Assembly (NCBI GenBank): GCA_010645155.1
Contig: CM021312.1
Span: 4,977,158-5,041,157 of the forward strand
Length of the DNA: 64,000 bases
DNA from: Tigriopus japonicus
Lineage: Eukaryota; Arthropoda; Copepoda; Harpacticoida; Harpacticidae
Reading direction: 5' to 3'
Shown here piece after piece: positions 28,201-40,534 of this stretch. The notes beneath the pieces are model-generated. The model did not search any database and was not told where the DNA came from. It worked only from the letters and a program-made list of their open reading frames with translations. Position 1 is the stretch's first letter; each line of letters begins with the position of its first letter. The translations under genes and the position numbers were made by a program.

Positions 28201-31200
28201 TCTTTCAAGTCAAAGAATTTGGTGCTCAATGGCTGTGAAGTGTTTCCAACCTTTTTCCAGAGCCCTTGAAAGCATGTGATGAATGGGCTTGTTTGATGTC
28301 AAATCGAAAGTCTACCTTTAGGGTAGCAATTGAACTTGAGTCGTGTTCGACATGTGTGTAATGTTATTCGTGGCTTGATTATACGCTCATCATCAGCCCA
28401 AGTGAAATCAATGGAGAAAGTTTGGTCTTCCCTTGAATAATAAGGAGGCCTAGAAGCAAGCAGACAAGAAAGCTCAAGACCGTTCTTCTTCCATTCACTG
28501 ATTAGGAGGAACCTTCCGGATCTTAACTTTGAGGGGAAGCACACATAATAATGATTGGGTAGGGTTTACCGGAGTGCGACCTTGTATTAACGTATCAGGC
28601 GGATCAAAGAGAGGAAGAAGAAGAAGGGCTTTCGTGTGCTTCTTCTAGTACTACAATGTTCTCCCGACGTTCTTACATTGGGTCGTTTGTGTAAGCAAGT
28701 TCATCCTACTGTAAATCACACCAGCGGTCCAAGCGTTAGAAACTCAAGGTTCTTTGTGGGTGAAATTGGATCTACTCCCACTTTTGATAGCTTGAAGGCC
28801 ACGCCAAATTGATCGCAGGTATAGTGAGAGATGTTTTGGGGCTAGTTTGCTTTCTGCTCGACTGCCTTGATTCGATTTGGCATCCAAAAACAGGATGGAA
28901 CATGCAAATCCCTCCGAATGGAAAAGAGGGGAATGAAAGACGTATTAGAACGAGAAAAAAAGCCGGAAACGGACTTATTCTCAACTGCTCCACTCTCCCT
29001 TGTTCTTTCAGACACAACGATCTTCCATGGAACATTCGCAAGTTTGTTCACAACAAACTAGATTCTGTGAATTTTACCCACAATCTCAAGTACGTGGAGC
29101 CTTGGGCCAAGAGCAAATGGTCCCACACGGACATTTCCAGACTGATGGAGGGCCAAGTTGGATGCCAGGTGAGGAAAAGGGATGCTTGCGTTGAAGAAAA
29201 CAGAGGAAGAGGAGAAAAAATGTGGAAGAGAGAGAGAGTACACCAAAGAGAAGTGGACCCACTTTTGGGCTGAAAATTTATATCTTAGCGGCTCAAGCAA
29301 ACGAGTTCTGTTCCCAGAAAGAACCTGGTGAATTAGGCTGGAGGGAATAACACCGACATGAAACTATTGATACCTCTCAATTAGTTTTGGATAGTGACGT
29401 TTCTATGCCAAAGGAATTTAATGATATTTCTGACTTATTGATATTGAAAAATTGGAACAAAAATAGCTCCCGTGAGCCGAATAGCAAGTGTCAAGGGAGG
29501 GGTTGGGTTTTCCTCGTAAAAACAATAATGCAAGAAACGGCCATGTACTGCCTCCTTTCCGTTTTTGATGGCAGTCATTGTACCATTCCAAAAAGATGTT
29601 CACTGCCAATCATAAATGATGAATCCAAAATAAGAGGATCCAAATACGTACAGTACAGTACGGTTCTTACGATTCACACAATAACCTTAATCCTTGACAA
29701 CCAAAGCATGTGATGCGAAACATTTTTTTCGGTGTTATTCATTTTCTGTGTGAGGAAAAAGAAATGTCGGCAACATGAACACGTTATTATTTCATGTTCC
29801 AGTGTCGACTCTGTACCAAAGAATAGCTCAGTATTCTCAACCAGGTGTTGTGCCAGATATTAATTAAGAAACACATAGTCCGGTCCATGACAAATAGTCA
29901 TAAACCTGCCTTATTCTGGCAAGTTAAATAAGCATATGGTTCACTCACATTTCTGTCATTGTCGGAGCAGATTGAGGTAAATTGTATTTTTAGTAGCGTT
30001 AAACTACCATTACTGTCCCCAAAATAACACGGTCCCCGATGAAAAATGCTCCATTACAGTAGATTGGAACAAAAAATTGGGACTTTTTGCATTTCCGGAT
30101 GAAGACAACATTCATTGAACTCAAATTCGAAGCAACAATTCTCATTCCGTTATATCATTGGAATATTGTGAGGGAAATTCATCCCAAGAATGTATCTGCC
30201 ATTTGGCTCATTTGGTTACCCTCGTTCGAGAAGAACCATGATGAGGGTCTCTAGCTCTGGAAAGTGAGACCACAAAAGCGGAGCGAATTCGGTCCCATTG
30301 TCTTGGCTAACTTATTGTGGAACTTCCCCCATATACCAGTTTGACTTAACGTCAAAGAAAGGGGGGGGCCATTTCAATTTAGAAATTCAGATTGATGGAA
30401 CACCGAAAAGTTAAATCATTACATGGCAATGGTCATCCCTCTTTCGGAGTTGGAACACCAATGGCTTGTTTGTCCCATGTTGACATCCGTACAGTAACTG
30501 TCAAAGAGGAGGAGGGCTTTCGCAATCTAGGGTATGGTTATGAGTTTGGAGACGGCTTCAGAAATTTTGAGTGGAGATTGGCCATTCCCAAGGTGATCAG
30601 GATCCACGATGGTTGTCCCACGACATTACAAGGATTCGTCGAGGGGACCATTTGCCTCGTCATGCCAAAGGGAACTGGCAATTTCAAGCCAGGAGAAAAA
30701 AAATCTCATAGTAGAAGTGGAAAGTATGTAGTAGTCTCGTGTCTGGAGACCTCTTGTACAGCATGGAAAGGGTTCGAGGGGAAAAGTTTCATGTTTCATT
30801 GTCGTGGTCCAAGGAAGAGAGTCACCACTAACCAGATAGTCAGAGAAGCTCGAGCCAAGGAGGGTCGAGGATCCACCAAGGTTGAAGCCACAGAAGCGGA
30901 AACTCAATATAGGCGTCCATATTTATCATTGTCAGTGGTCCCCATTTGAGTACAACTGCCAACTGTCCGGGAGGATTGTGCCATAACAGACGGGAGGATC
31001 TGTGCTCATGGAATCGTTGTTTCATGATCAAAGTTTAGCCCCCTGAGCTCAAGACGGTTTCGATTCTGCTCTGTTCCAGCTATGGGTAGCCTATGCCCCG
31101 TGTGGATCCCAACACAAGGACGCGGTCCAAGTCACCTTGGAACAGATTGATCTGATCAAACGCCTCGCCGACGCTTATCCCAGTCAGCTTCAATTAGTGA

Positions 31201-34200
31201 AAACCTCCAAAGGTGAGTAAAGCCGCATGTATTCCTACCCTATGTATACACATGGGGATTATGCGTAGAAAAGTACCTGTGCCTCTGATCAAGATTCTAG
31301 AGGGGAGAATGGACAACCCTACCATGGACGCACAGTTCCTTATCTTGGTTGTGTTTTATGTACCGGAGCCCAATAAAACCACATATCTTGAAAGGGGGCC
31401 TCTCATTAGTGAGATGCGGAAGGATAGGCAGAACAATATCTCATGTTCGAGCTTGCCAAGGGCGATCTTATTTCACCCATGGCTGATGAATAATCAAATG
31501 TAGGTTCGTTCCTCTTGACTCTGGTAGAGTATTTTTCCGGGAAGATGGAACAAGTGGTTCAATGTGGTCGTAATCAGTAGACTCTCGAGATTGTATGAAG
31601 AGCATCTCTCGGTTAATGAGTGAAAACATTTCTGGCTTTAATGCAAATTATTGAACTTGATATTTCATTCATTTAGGTTCACTTTTGATTGTACTCTGTT
31701 AGTAAGTCATACCAAAAAGCACGGGATTTCCTGGAGGGGAAAGCTAACGATGCGATGAGTTATATGATCGATCCTTTGCTAAGACTTGTTTCAGTTGGTT
31801 GCTCAAAGTGGTTCTTGTGATAAAAGGGGTATGGCACATTGAGGATGTCGACCATGGCATGTCAACATCAAGGTAAAAGGATCGCCTCGTTTGAATGGGC
31901 ACTATCAACCCTATTCATATGAGAGAGGAAATGCAGGGGAAGTAGTGCTCTGTAATTCAAAGAGTACAGTAATGAACAACGAAATTAGGTTTCGTTCTGT
32001 CTTTCAGTCTGAGGCCTTCAACATGAGGGCCAAGCGGAGCTGAGTCAGGATTTGAGATAAATAGAATTTTTTCGGAAAAACGGGAAGTCTCCAAATCAAG
32101 CAAATTGGAGTCAAAAATGGGCGTTCTTTCGGGTGCTATTGTTGTTGGTGATCGGCGGCCAAATATTTCGCTTGGTCTCATATTCCATGTTTCGCTTCCA
32201 GATATCTCGGCTGTTCACGCTTCAGGTCGGATTGGAAGTCTGATCACGGTTGAGTCTGGTCACTCGATCGGTACAAGTTTGGCTGTGCTTCGAATGTTTC
32301 ATCGTCTCGGTGCTAGATCTCTTACGCTTACTCACAACTGCCATACACCTTGGTAAGAAATCAAATAGTCTCGTTGTTCATAGTTAGACCTTAAGCCCCA
32401 CCGTGGTTGGAACGAACGAGATGGTTCCAGCCCTGTTCTCACGGTTCAAGTAAGAAGGGACCGTTTGGTTCACTGAATTGCAACAAGGAACAAGAAGCAG
32501 CGAGACGACCTTGGTTCTGGTTGAACGTAGGTGTGCCCGGGATGCATAACCGTAATCGGCTCCTGTGATATGCCTGTTTCCTTTGATCAGAAAATTCCTT
32601 CAATATCTTTGATTCTAGGGAGGGCTTTAATTTCCTGTGAAAGGCTCCACGGCCTGTCAAGGCCGTTTAAGGAGGCTGTAAAAAGAATTCCAAAGGTCGC
32701 TTCTCTGGCTGAGCCTTTGTTAAACACGATTCTTTTTGGCTTCGCTCTGACTAAAGTTCTTTTCTGTGCCTCTTTTTTCTTCCAGGGCTGATTGCTCCAA
32801 AGCCGATGAACCCGACGGAAAACCTGTTCACTATGGTCTGACCCAGTTCGGAAGGGTAAGTGGGTGGAAACAAGTTGGCTTCCCAGAGTTACTGCATTAT
32901 TTAGCACTCTTCAAAAATGCTCTTAAAAATGCGCCGATTCCTTTTGACGATCGTTAATTGAATTTGGAGAGTGAAAAGACCCTAACGCCTGCTTTGTCTT
33001 CCTCCCTCTAACGAATGTGAAGGCCGGAAGATCGACGTCTCTTCCGTCTACCCTCGATTTATTTACTTTCTAAGATCGGGTCCTGAGGGGAAGGGAAGGG
33101 TCTGTCAAGTTTTTTTTCCCTTCTCGAGCCCAATAATCATCCCAAATGCCGAGAAAGAGAGAGGATGGTTCCTATATTTTTTGAAATGATGGACTAACAT
33201 CTCGTTTTCTAGTGGGATTTACGAAAGAAACCTGTCAGAGAGCCTTGATAGAGGCCAGCTTTTTGGTTCTCATTCAAGGAAGTAGACCAGACACCTTTTT
33301 GGAACTCCGAAGAAGCTCGATGGACCATGGAACTTGGCCAAGTCCTTGCCAACTCTTGAAAGGAGTAAAAAGCTGCAAATTTAGAGCGTCCAGTCTTTAT
33401 CGTGTCACCCTTTCAAGTACCACTACTACCTCGACGACTACTTCTGACTTCTAGTCCAGCCAACTTCAGATGGTTTAATGTACTGCCCAAACAAAATTTA
33501 ATAAGATAACAGGGAAAGAAGAAAAGAGAGAAGGGACCAATCTTTGGCAGGAAGTTGAAGAGGGACAGGAAGCGAGCGACTCACTCGACGAGGAACGAGA
33601 AATAGCTGTAGGTGGAGCAGGAGAAGGAAGAAATATTGCAATAAAAAGTTTCTTTAGCAAGCCAAAGTCACGCACCTCGTCCCCTATCTTTCTTAATATT
33701 CAGACTGACTAATAAAAGAACACAGGATCCAACCAAGTAATATGGTTCATTCGAAGAGATCTTGGAAGGTCTTCACCCACACGGATCGACCTTGAGATTG
33801 GATGGTGAAGGCTTGAAACATCATCATCCATTGATCACTTGGACTTGTTTGTTTGCTCGAAGCGAACGTTGGTCCAGCTCATCAAGATCCAGAGATTCCA
33901 AGCATCCCCAAACGCCGATCATGGACGCGTGTTCCCCCATCGGAAACAGATTTGGTTGAAATGTTTTCCAATAACGATGAACTCGCAGTAGTGACTGTAA
34001 GTGCTATAAGTAGCTTCACATCAAGAAGTGTGTCCATTTCGATGAAGGGAACCTCGAGGCGGGATTGAAGGATGGATGGCCTTCAAAGCTGTGGCAGTTT
34101 TTCATCCAATCTCTTGACAAACAAGCCACTCACTCGTCTTAGAGCCATAGGAAATGGAACCATGATCTGGATCCAAGAACATCCATAGACGCTTGCTTGT

Positions 34201-37200
34201 CTATCAAATGGGAAGAAGAAAGAAAAAATCATTTACACCCTAGCGTGTACTTGGAGCAAAGATTTTGAACACGTGGTTAGGTTGACCCATTCTCGATGAT
34301 GAATTATGGGCTCTTGCCACATTCTTGTCGAGCATAAATATGAAGGTCCTCTGGAACGCTAGAGCTTCCATGTTGTGCAATGTATGGCAGACAAATTTGA
34401 TTATGACTTGGAAAGCATTTTACAGCTCCAGGTCATAAAGTATCCCGCGAATAGCTTTGGATTTGAGAATAGGAAGGTCTTTGCAATTATAAAAGGTGTC
34501 CTCTTTTGCCTTTCAGACTGTGGTTGAAGAGATGAATCGCCTTGGGATGATAATCGACCTGTCTCATAGTTCAATACAAACTGCATCAGACGCAATAGCT
34601 GTCAGCGATGCGCCTGTGATATATTCTCATTCATGTGCTCAAAGATTGTGTAACTCAACCCGGAACATTCCCGATAACCTCCTAAGGCTCGTGGTGAGTA
34701 TTTCGATAAATTTGAAAGCCTTTTTCAGGCTGAGAAACGAGAGAAATCCATCCCGTGAGACATTGTGTTCGAAAACTGTTGAAAAAGTCTGTTTTATTTT
34801 GTAGTTAAGTTTCTTTTTCGCTCATATGGACAGTGCTGATACTCGGTGATTGCCAAATATTAAAAATTTGTTTGTTCCATAAACACATCAGAATTTAACT
34901 TGATTTGGAAATTTTTGAGGGTTGTTTGTTGTTCATCAATCGAACCTTTCGAAGAAGGAACAAACATATTGCCTCAGTATTATCCCCTACCTCGGTGGAT
35001 AATCCAATTTACTTGATCTGATAATTAATTACCCATCTAATCAAACTCAACGGTCTTGCTTTGGATTGGCTCTTGGTCGATGGATGGCTTTGAGGCCACT
35101 GTCGGGATGTGATGTATAATTGATTTATCTCTCTTTTGAAGGGTCAGAGCTTTGGTATTAATGGATTCAGAGAGACCCCTGACTTTGGGATTCTCAATGG
35201 AAAATGAGAATCTTCTCTTGAAGACCAATTGCCATAGGGTGGTCAGTGGTCTCCAGTTGGACCAATCCTAAATGGCCTGAGATAAATTGCCCTGATGGTA
35301 ACCTGTCATACCATGAATTGCGCTTCTGTAACAAATAGAGACGATGACAATTGTCTCTCAACAATGCACAGACAAAACAAATGGGTCTAGTAAATGCAAT
35401 TCAGAATACAAGGACAAGTCTCGAAGGTCGATCAATGTCGAGGCCGAATGAAAATCAAGTTTCTTTTTTTTCCTTTCAAAGGTTCTTTCCTCCTCCAGAG
35501 GGCAAGAAGACTCAAAACAAATGATTGTCAACAAAGGGCATGGTCAAGATTGATCTGCAATTGTAGTTTATGGATGGGTCGTTTGGCCCATTTGCTGCTT
35601 TTCCACTTTAAATCCTCAATGTCTCAGGGTCTCATGGGTTTTATTCCCTGCAATGAATCTAACCAGTTTGCAAGTTTCATGATAAATGAAGAGTAGAAAG
35701 AAGCAATGCCCAAGAAAATGGTCACGCTCTATTAACAAGTTTGTCTAACGAACTGGAAGTGGAAGACGACAAGACAAATGATCCAGTTCCAATGCAATGA
35801 TGGGCCTCTCAAGTGATGGGGGAGGAGGAGGACGAGAAGCAGGATTGAAATGAGTCAACAATTCGGAGGACCTCTCAAAGAAATTGCTTTCTCTCTGTTT
35901 TTCAGGCTGACAAAAAAGGCTTGGTAATGGTGAACTTCTTCTCGTATTTCCTCACGTGCAACAACCACTCCACCATGAACGACGTCATTGGTAAGCGAGC
36001 AAGATCATTGGCATTCAAATTCTTAGCCTTTTTTTTAGAACTTGCACCTCCTTGCGTGTTTCTGAAAACCTCGCTCATTTTTCTTACTTCTGGCAACACA
36101 CAAATTATGCCATTTTCAATGAATAACTAGACTCTCTGGGCGCCAAAGATCCCTAGACAAATGGAAATAAGCATTTTAGCCGACAGAAACGTCTGCACTG
36201 TGCAAGAACCATCGCTGGAAAAATGGCCGTCTGCCAATTGTCCATTATGAGCGCAAGCAGAACCAAGAGAAAGAAAAGAAGCACCATGCTTCTTGATATC
36301 ATATCTTGTCCTTTCTTAACCCCAACATCGAACCAGGCTTGAATGCATCACATAGCGTAGCTTTATTTCGAGATATACCAAATTCGGGTGGGGGATGCCA
36401 ATCCTTTTGAACCGTAGACACCTTTGGAATTGGCCCTTGTTCCAACTTGGGGAGGGATCGAAAATCCCAATCCCTGAAAAAAAGGGGGGGGGGCAATTTT
36501 AGTGGGATGAAGTTTCTTTATTTGCTCACCAGATTGTTGGACAGAATTTCGGAGGGGACGAAAGAAGGCTCTGCACTACGTGGTAGTGTGCAACAGAACC
36601 CGATATCTTGTCCTCTCTTTTTCTTCTTCTTCTATTATTAGACCCCTTTCTGAGCTGTCTGAATGTCCCATGATGCGCGTTCCTCCTGCTCAGAGGTCTT
36701 AACGAGAGAGTGTCCCAAGCTTGAAAGAGATCTCTTTTTCCTTTTTGTCCTGGGAACTCCCTAAAGTTGTCAATTGAGGATTGAAAATGGATATTTTCTC
36801 TTTTTTGTCTCACAGCTCACTTGAATCATATTCGGAAAGTGGCCGGAATCGACCATGTGGGTATTGGAGCCAGTTATGATGGAATAAACTCGTAAGTATT
36901 CAATGGAGCCTTTCTTCTCTCGCTTTCTCAGTTGTGCGGTTCCTCATTGGGTTGTCTTTATTGGGTGGGGAAGAAGAGTCTAGTCATGCTAGATGGAGTG
37001 AGTGAGTGAACGAACGAGGGAGAGCCATTAAAATTAGATTGCCTTTCTGCTCGGGTGTGTTTTATGCTGGTTGTAAGAATTGAGAACTACAAAAGATCCT
37101 TGCAGGACCACCCGACAGGTACCAGAACACCTCGTTCATCGCTCCCTCTTCCTCCATATCTTGCTCCACCAAAACCATTGAATGGTTTTGAGGTTCAGGG

Positions 37201-38520
37201 TTATCTGAGAGCTCCTGCTTTCGAGGTGCTCGGTTCTGGCACATAAAATGAAACAGAAAAAGAAACTCAAGTGTCTACCGAGTGGCCTTTATCCGTAATG
37301 TATGCCCATTCATATATATAATTTTCTTTCTTTCTCCTTCTTCTTACTCATAGTACTCCCGCTGGCCTTGAAGATGTCTCTCGTTATCCAGCACTGTTTG
37401 TGAGTCTTCTGGCGAGTGGAACTTGGTCTTTGGATGACTTGAGGAAGTTGGCCGGCCTCAATTTCCTCCGAGTGTTTCAAGAAGTTGAACGGGTAAGAAT
37501 GCCAAAACACAGACGACAATATAGCTATAAAACGTAGTCTTAGTCTTAGCTCGTATCCGTCCTCTTACACGTTTACATAGTGCAGAAAAAAGCTCTTACT
37601 AAATACCACATATCGACCCATTGGGTTTGCATGGAGGATTTTTTTTTGTTTATTTTTATTCTTCGGTGTTTGGTGATAAAGTCCTGAAATTTAGTATCAA
37701 AGACCCCTTACTATCCTTGTCTGAAGGGTACGGTAAAATTAGAGCTGGAGGGGAAGTTTCTAGCATGGAAGCATTTACTACAGTGATGTGGATCAGTTCA
37801 TGGTTTTGGTGTGCATGGTCCTTGGCATGTCTGTTGGTCGTAAACGTTGTGTTTAGTTAGGCCACTAATTGCTGTTAAACCACAAGAATGTCGTTCTTTG
37901 TTTTGGAGGCTTTCCTTCACGATCCATGGAACAAACGGAAATGACCAAATTGATCATCATCCTCTTGCCTCACATAAATATGATGATGAATGATGAATTG
38001 CATCGAGTACCTGACGTTCTCGATGGGTTTGTTTGCCATCTTGTTTCTTTGTTTGAGCTTCTAGTGGTGGTTTTTTATTGGCAAAGCTGTCGATACATTT
38101 TTTGTTAAGGAGGATAGAGTTGTTCCACTTGAGAAATGTTACCTTCTTCCACTTACGCGAATTCAGCTTCCGACAAGAAACTAGACTTGCCTTGCAAAAA
38201 AGAGCCGCCAATGGAACAAGAGTAATGCCGTACTTTGCTCAAAACCCCCCACAGGATTTTTTTTGGAACTAATTCATGAAAGGTCCATAAGCGCTCTTCT
38301 CGTAGACTTTAAATTAGACTATTAGCCGTTTACTGAATGTTATCTGATCCACCTTATCCAATTTTTTCTCTTTCTTTCTTCCCCGGCCTCCCTCGAATCC
38401 TGATCCAGGTGGCCTCTTCTTTTGCAGGTTAGCGTCAACTACTACAAACAGACGCCCTTGGAGGAAATTATCCCGGGAAAAGACTTATTGAACACTGAAT
38501 GTAAGACCGAGAAGAAGTGA
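7300..38520 (+). CDS. Membrane dipeptidase, renal dipeptidase family (M19), multi-exon
   Basis: Zinc peptidase predicted to hydrolyse dipeptides at the cell surface; mammalian DPEP1 also cleaves cystinyl-bis-glycine and leukotriene D4. Eleven exons: 7300-7549, 12217-12394, 29012-29168, 31080-31212, 32202-32352, 32786-32855, 34517-34693, 35906-35990, 36816-36891, 37354-37492, 38428-38520. They sum to 1509 nt, 502 residues plus stop, with every junction in phase. Numbering from 7300, residues 92-110 form one hydrophobic membrane segment after RR, so type II topology is likely. Active-site residues by alignment to remembered human DPEP1: HxD at 144-146, Glu257 in VESGHSI, His284 in LTHNC, His330 in IDLSH, His351 in IYSHS. 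Spacings E-H-H-H (27, 46, 21) equal those of DPEP1. The residue matching Asp288 is Ser420. No C-terminal hydrophobic GPI signal is visible. The true start is unknown: an in-frame ATG at 7399 could serve if the upstream exon is untranslated. Confidence 0.9.
8396..8883. mobile_element. 480 bp inverted-repeat element flanked by TTAA
   Basis: The outer parts of 8400-8879 are inverted copies of each other over about 100 bp per side. Matching blocks include GCTGGAGAAGTC at the ends, GAGACCAGTTT, TAATCGAGTTCTGTTAA and GCCAAAAATTGATA further in. The tetranucleotide TTAA lies immediately outside both ends (8396-8399 and 8880-8883), the target duplication expected for piggyBac-like elements. The roughly 270 bp interior has no open reading frame, so this is a non-autonomous element. 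TTAA could also be chance in AT-rich DNA. Confidence 0.65.
10980..10999. repeat. Perfect 8 bp stem hairpin with 4 nt loop
   Basis: GCAGTCAG and its exact reverse complement CTGACTGC are separated by TCGG, within dipeptidase intron 1. No associated gene or terminator logic applies in a eukaryotic intron, so it is listed only as structure. Confidence 0.5.
13450..13472. repeat. Trinucleotide (ACT)n microsatellite
   Basis: About seven uninterrupted copies of an ACT/CTA repeat inside dipeptidase intron 2. Confidence 0.8.
25274..26087. repeat. 321 bp duplication flanking an assembly gap
   Basis: Positions 25274-25594 and 25767-26087 are the same length (321 bp) and differ at six positions by eye. 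The first copy ends exactly where the run of Ns begins (25595) and the second begins three bases after the Ns end (25763). That is the pattern of two contig ends that overlap but were not merged, for example because the two alleles differ. A genuine tandem duplication with an unread spacer is the alternative. Confidence 0.85.
27321..27343. repeat. (TC)n microsatellite
   Basis: About eleven TC dinucleotide units in a row inside dipeptidase intron 2. Confidence 0.85.
29169..38427 (+). other. Remaining dipeptidase introns
   Basis: The introns between coding exons at 29169-31079, 31213-32201, 32353-32785, 32856-34516, 34694-35905, 35991-36815, 36892-37353 and 37493-38427 range from about 0.4 to 1.9 kb. 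All have GT starts and pyrimidine-rich AG ends. The first holds a 185-codon open frame (30392-30949) with no recognisable motif. No other gene, RNA or element is supported in them. Confidence 0.7.
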
Positions 38521-40534
38521 GCGCCATTGGTTGTGGTCAAGATCATTTCTTTGATTGAGATCAACCACAGAAAGAAAGTGAAAAAAGGTGGAACAACTCG
38601 AAGTCGTCGTGAGTTTGTTGTCAGCCATTGTGTGACGTGCTTTGACGAGAAGCAGCTATTCCTCTCTCGACTGAGCTCTCACAAGTTTTGTGGCGTCTCA
38701 ATCCTTCACCATCCGAGTGGAGTAGTTGGAAAGGATACAAAGCAACGGTGACGCCTTGGAAAATCTTTTCCATTCTCATCTCATCACCTCCAAGAGAAAC
38801 TAGAAGAAAAGTCAACTTCAGGTCGAGAATGGAATGGGGAAAAAATCCAAACTAACCAAAGGAGAGTGGAACCCTACAGTTTCATGAAGTGTTCAAAAAA
38901 ATCTGCACATCCTACTCACCGCGAAGCCGAGGAAAGAGCTCGAAGTTCAATTGTTGGCACAAGTTCCAAAGCTCCCTTTTTAGGTCACTTTTGGATCAGG
39001 TGATCAAGATCTTCGCTTGGAATGCTCAAAAGATATGCTTGGATGGGGGCTCAAGAACGAAAAGAAGAGAGAAAGAGATCGAGAGCGTCGGTGGGCTTTT
39101 AAGAGTTCCAACCACGGGATTTGTTGGAGAGGTGCCGCTCTGGGTAGATGTGTGTGCGTGTCTCTTTCTTTCTCTGTCTATCTTGCACGGAGAAAAAACT
39201 CACTTGTCGTCAATCATTTCTTTCAATGGAAAACAGAGGAAAAAGTTTTAAATGTAGAAAAATGATGAAGACGTTGCCCCAGCGAGTGTTGCAATCACGC
39301 CCCTGGTTCCTCACTCACCCCTGCCACGGAATGATCCTCAGTTTGAATGGATGAGAACGAGAGAAAGATAAATGTGTGCATCCAAACTTTCCCACAACAA
39401 CTCACACCACCCATATTCATATCAAACCAGCTTGACTGGTGCTGCTGCTGCTTTGGCTTTTGGTTTGGCCCCTTCAAATTTGTACGTTTCACAACGACCA
39501 TCGCTATTATGGGACCGGGGAAACCCTTTGTGGAGAGGGGGGATTCAAAATATGCAAAGTTTGAGGTTATTCCTCTCCAAGCTCAATTGGGCGACACAAG
39601 CACAGATTTTTAACTGAGCCCGAGGGGCACAGTGTGTCTGAATGGTCTCTTTTGGTCACCCTGTGCCGCCATGTGCTTTTGTCGCTTCCGGTTGGTCTTG
39701 GATGTCTAGGGGTCGCTTGTTTTTATTCTGTGTGTCTACTTTGATTATCTTAACCAGATCATCCGTCCCCCGACCCGTCAGTTTTGAAATGGGTCTATGT
39801 TTGTAATACATCAACTTGTAGAACTACATATTTGTTAAAGTATAGCGATAACAATGATGATGAGAACACTAAAACGAGGAGATACTCCTCGTTAAGGTCT
39901 TTTGCATTTTACAACACTGCCAGTTAAACTGTGAACCATGCCATCTTTTGATTGTAAGCCAATGACATCCCGAAAGTTTTGGAACAAGGTCACTCTAATT
40001 TTTTACTTGCCGCCTTCGTATTTCTCTGTTGAGAGGAAAAAAAACCTGGATTATGGTCGTCAGCTGAGTGGCTCCCTTTCCATGGCGAAACTTGCAACTG
40101 TCTCCCCCCCGAGCGAAGAGCAATTCTGGTGATTGAAAATAAGCCCTTGACAGTATTTGCAAATACTGTCCAAATGGCACCAGTATCGCCATTTGAACCC
40201 ACCTCAATCACAACAATAAGACAAAAAGAAAGACTAGAGTTCCTTGTATCCATGTCGATCAGGGATAGCAATCAGAAATGTGAACAAATGTTGAAGAGGA
40301 CAACAGATTGTTGCTTGAGCAAAAATAAAATCGTTTCATGTATAAACGTTTCTTTTGACCTTCATGTCTTCAGTCTTGATTTCGCCACCCTGGCGAGTTT
40401 GTCGAAATGAGTCGTACGTGGATAGAGAATCAAGTTGGTCATAGTAATGAATCCCCGTCCAATTCCATTCTCCATGGCACCATTCAGGGAAATGAGGCGA
40501 GGGAATCATGGGCACTAAAATTCATGCCAGGCCC
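38521..40534. other. Intergenic region between convergent genes
   Basis: This stretch lies between the dipeptidase stop codon (+) and the SET/MYND stop codon (-). It should hold both 3' UTRs. No gene is supported. Near its right end is a perfect palindrome (40149-40170) followed by a second inverted repeat (40172-40196). Confidence 0.6.
40149..40196. repeat. Perfect palindrome followed by a second inverted repeat
   Basis: Positions 40149-40170 are a perfect 22 bp palindrome with half-site GACAGTATTTG. Directly after it, CAAATGGC (40172-40179) and GCCATTTG (40189-40196) form an 8 bp stem around a 9 nt loop. Both lie about 340 bp downstream of the SET/MYND stop codon on that gene's strand, so they could fold in its 3' UTR. 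No function is assigned. Confidence 0.6.

Larger units (their letters stand above)
12395..29011 (+). other. Dipeptidase intron 2 (16.6 kb)
   Basis: A large intron between the exon encoding the membrane segment plus VPLIDG and the exon starting at the zinc-binding HNDLPW. Donor GTAAGA at 12395; acceptor TTCTTTCAG ending at 29011. It contains microsatellites (ACT repeat near 13450-13472, TC repeat at 27321-27343), an assembly gap and flanking duplication at 25274-26087, and a stretch near 16040-16110 where ATGGCAAATAAAA is repeated. Open frames within it show no family motif and I call no nested gene. Confidence 0.7.

Noticed and set aside
30392..30949. 185-codon open frame in a dipeptidase intron
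   Set aside because: No family motif, compositionally ordinary, no matching splice context, and lies wholly between two well-supported exons of the same strand; probably chance.
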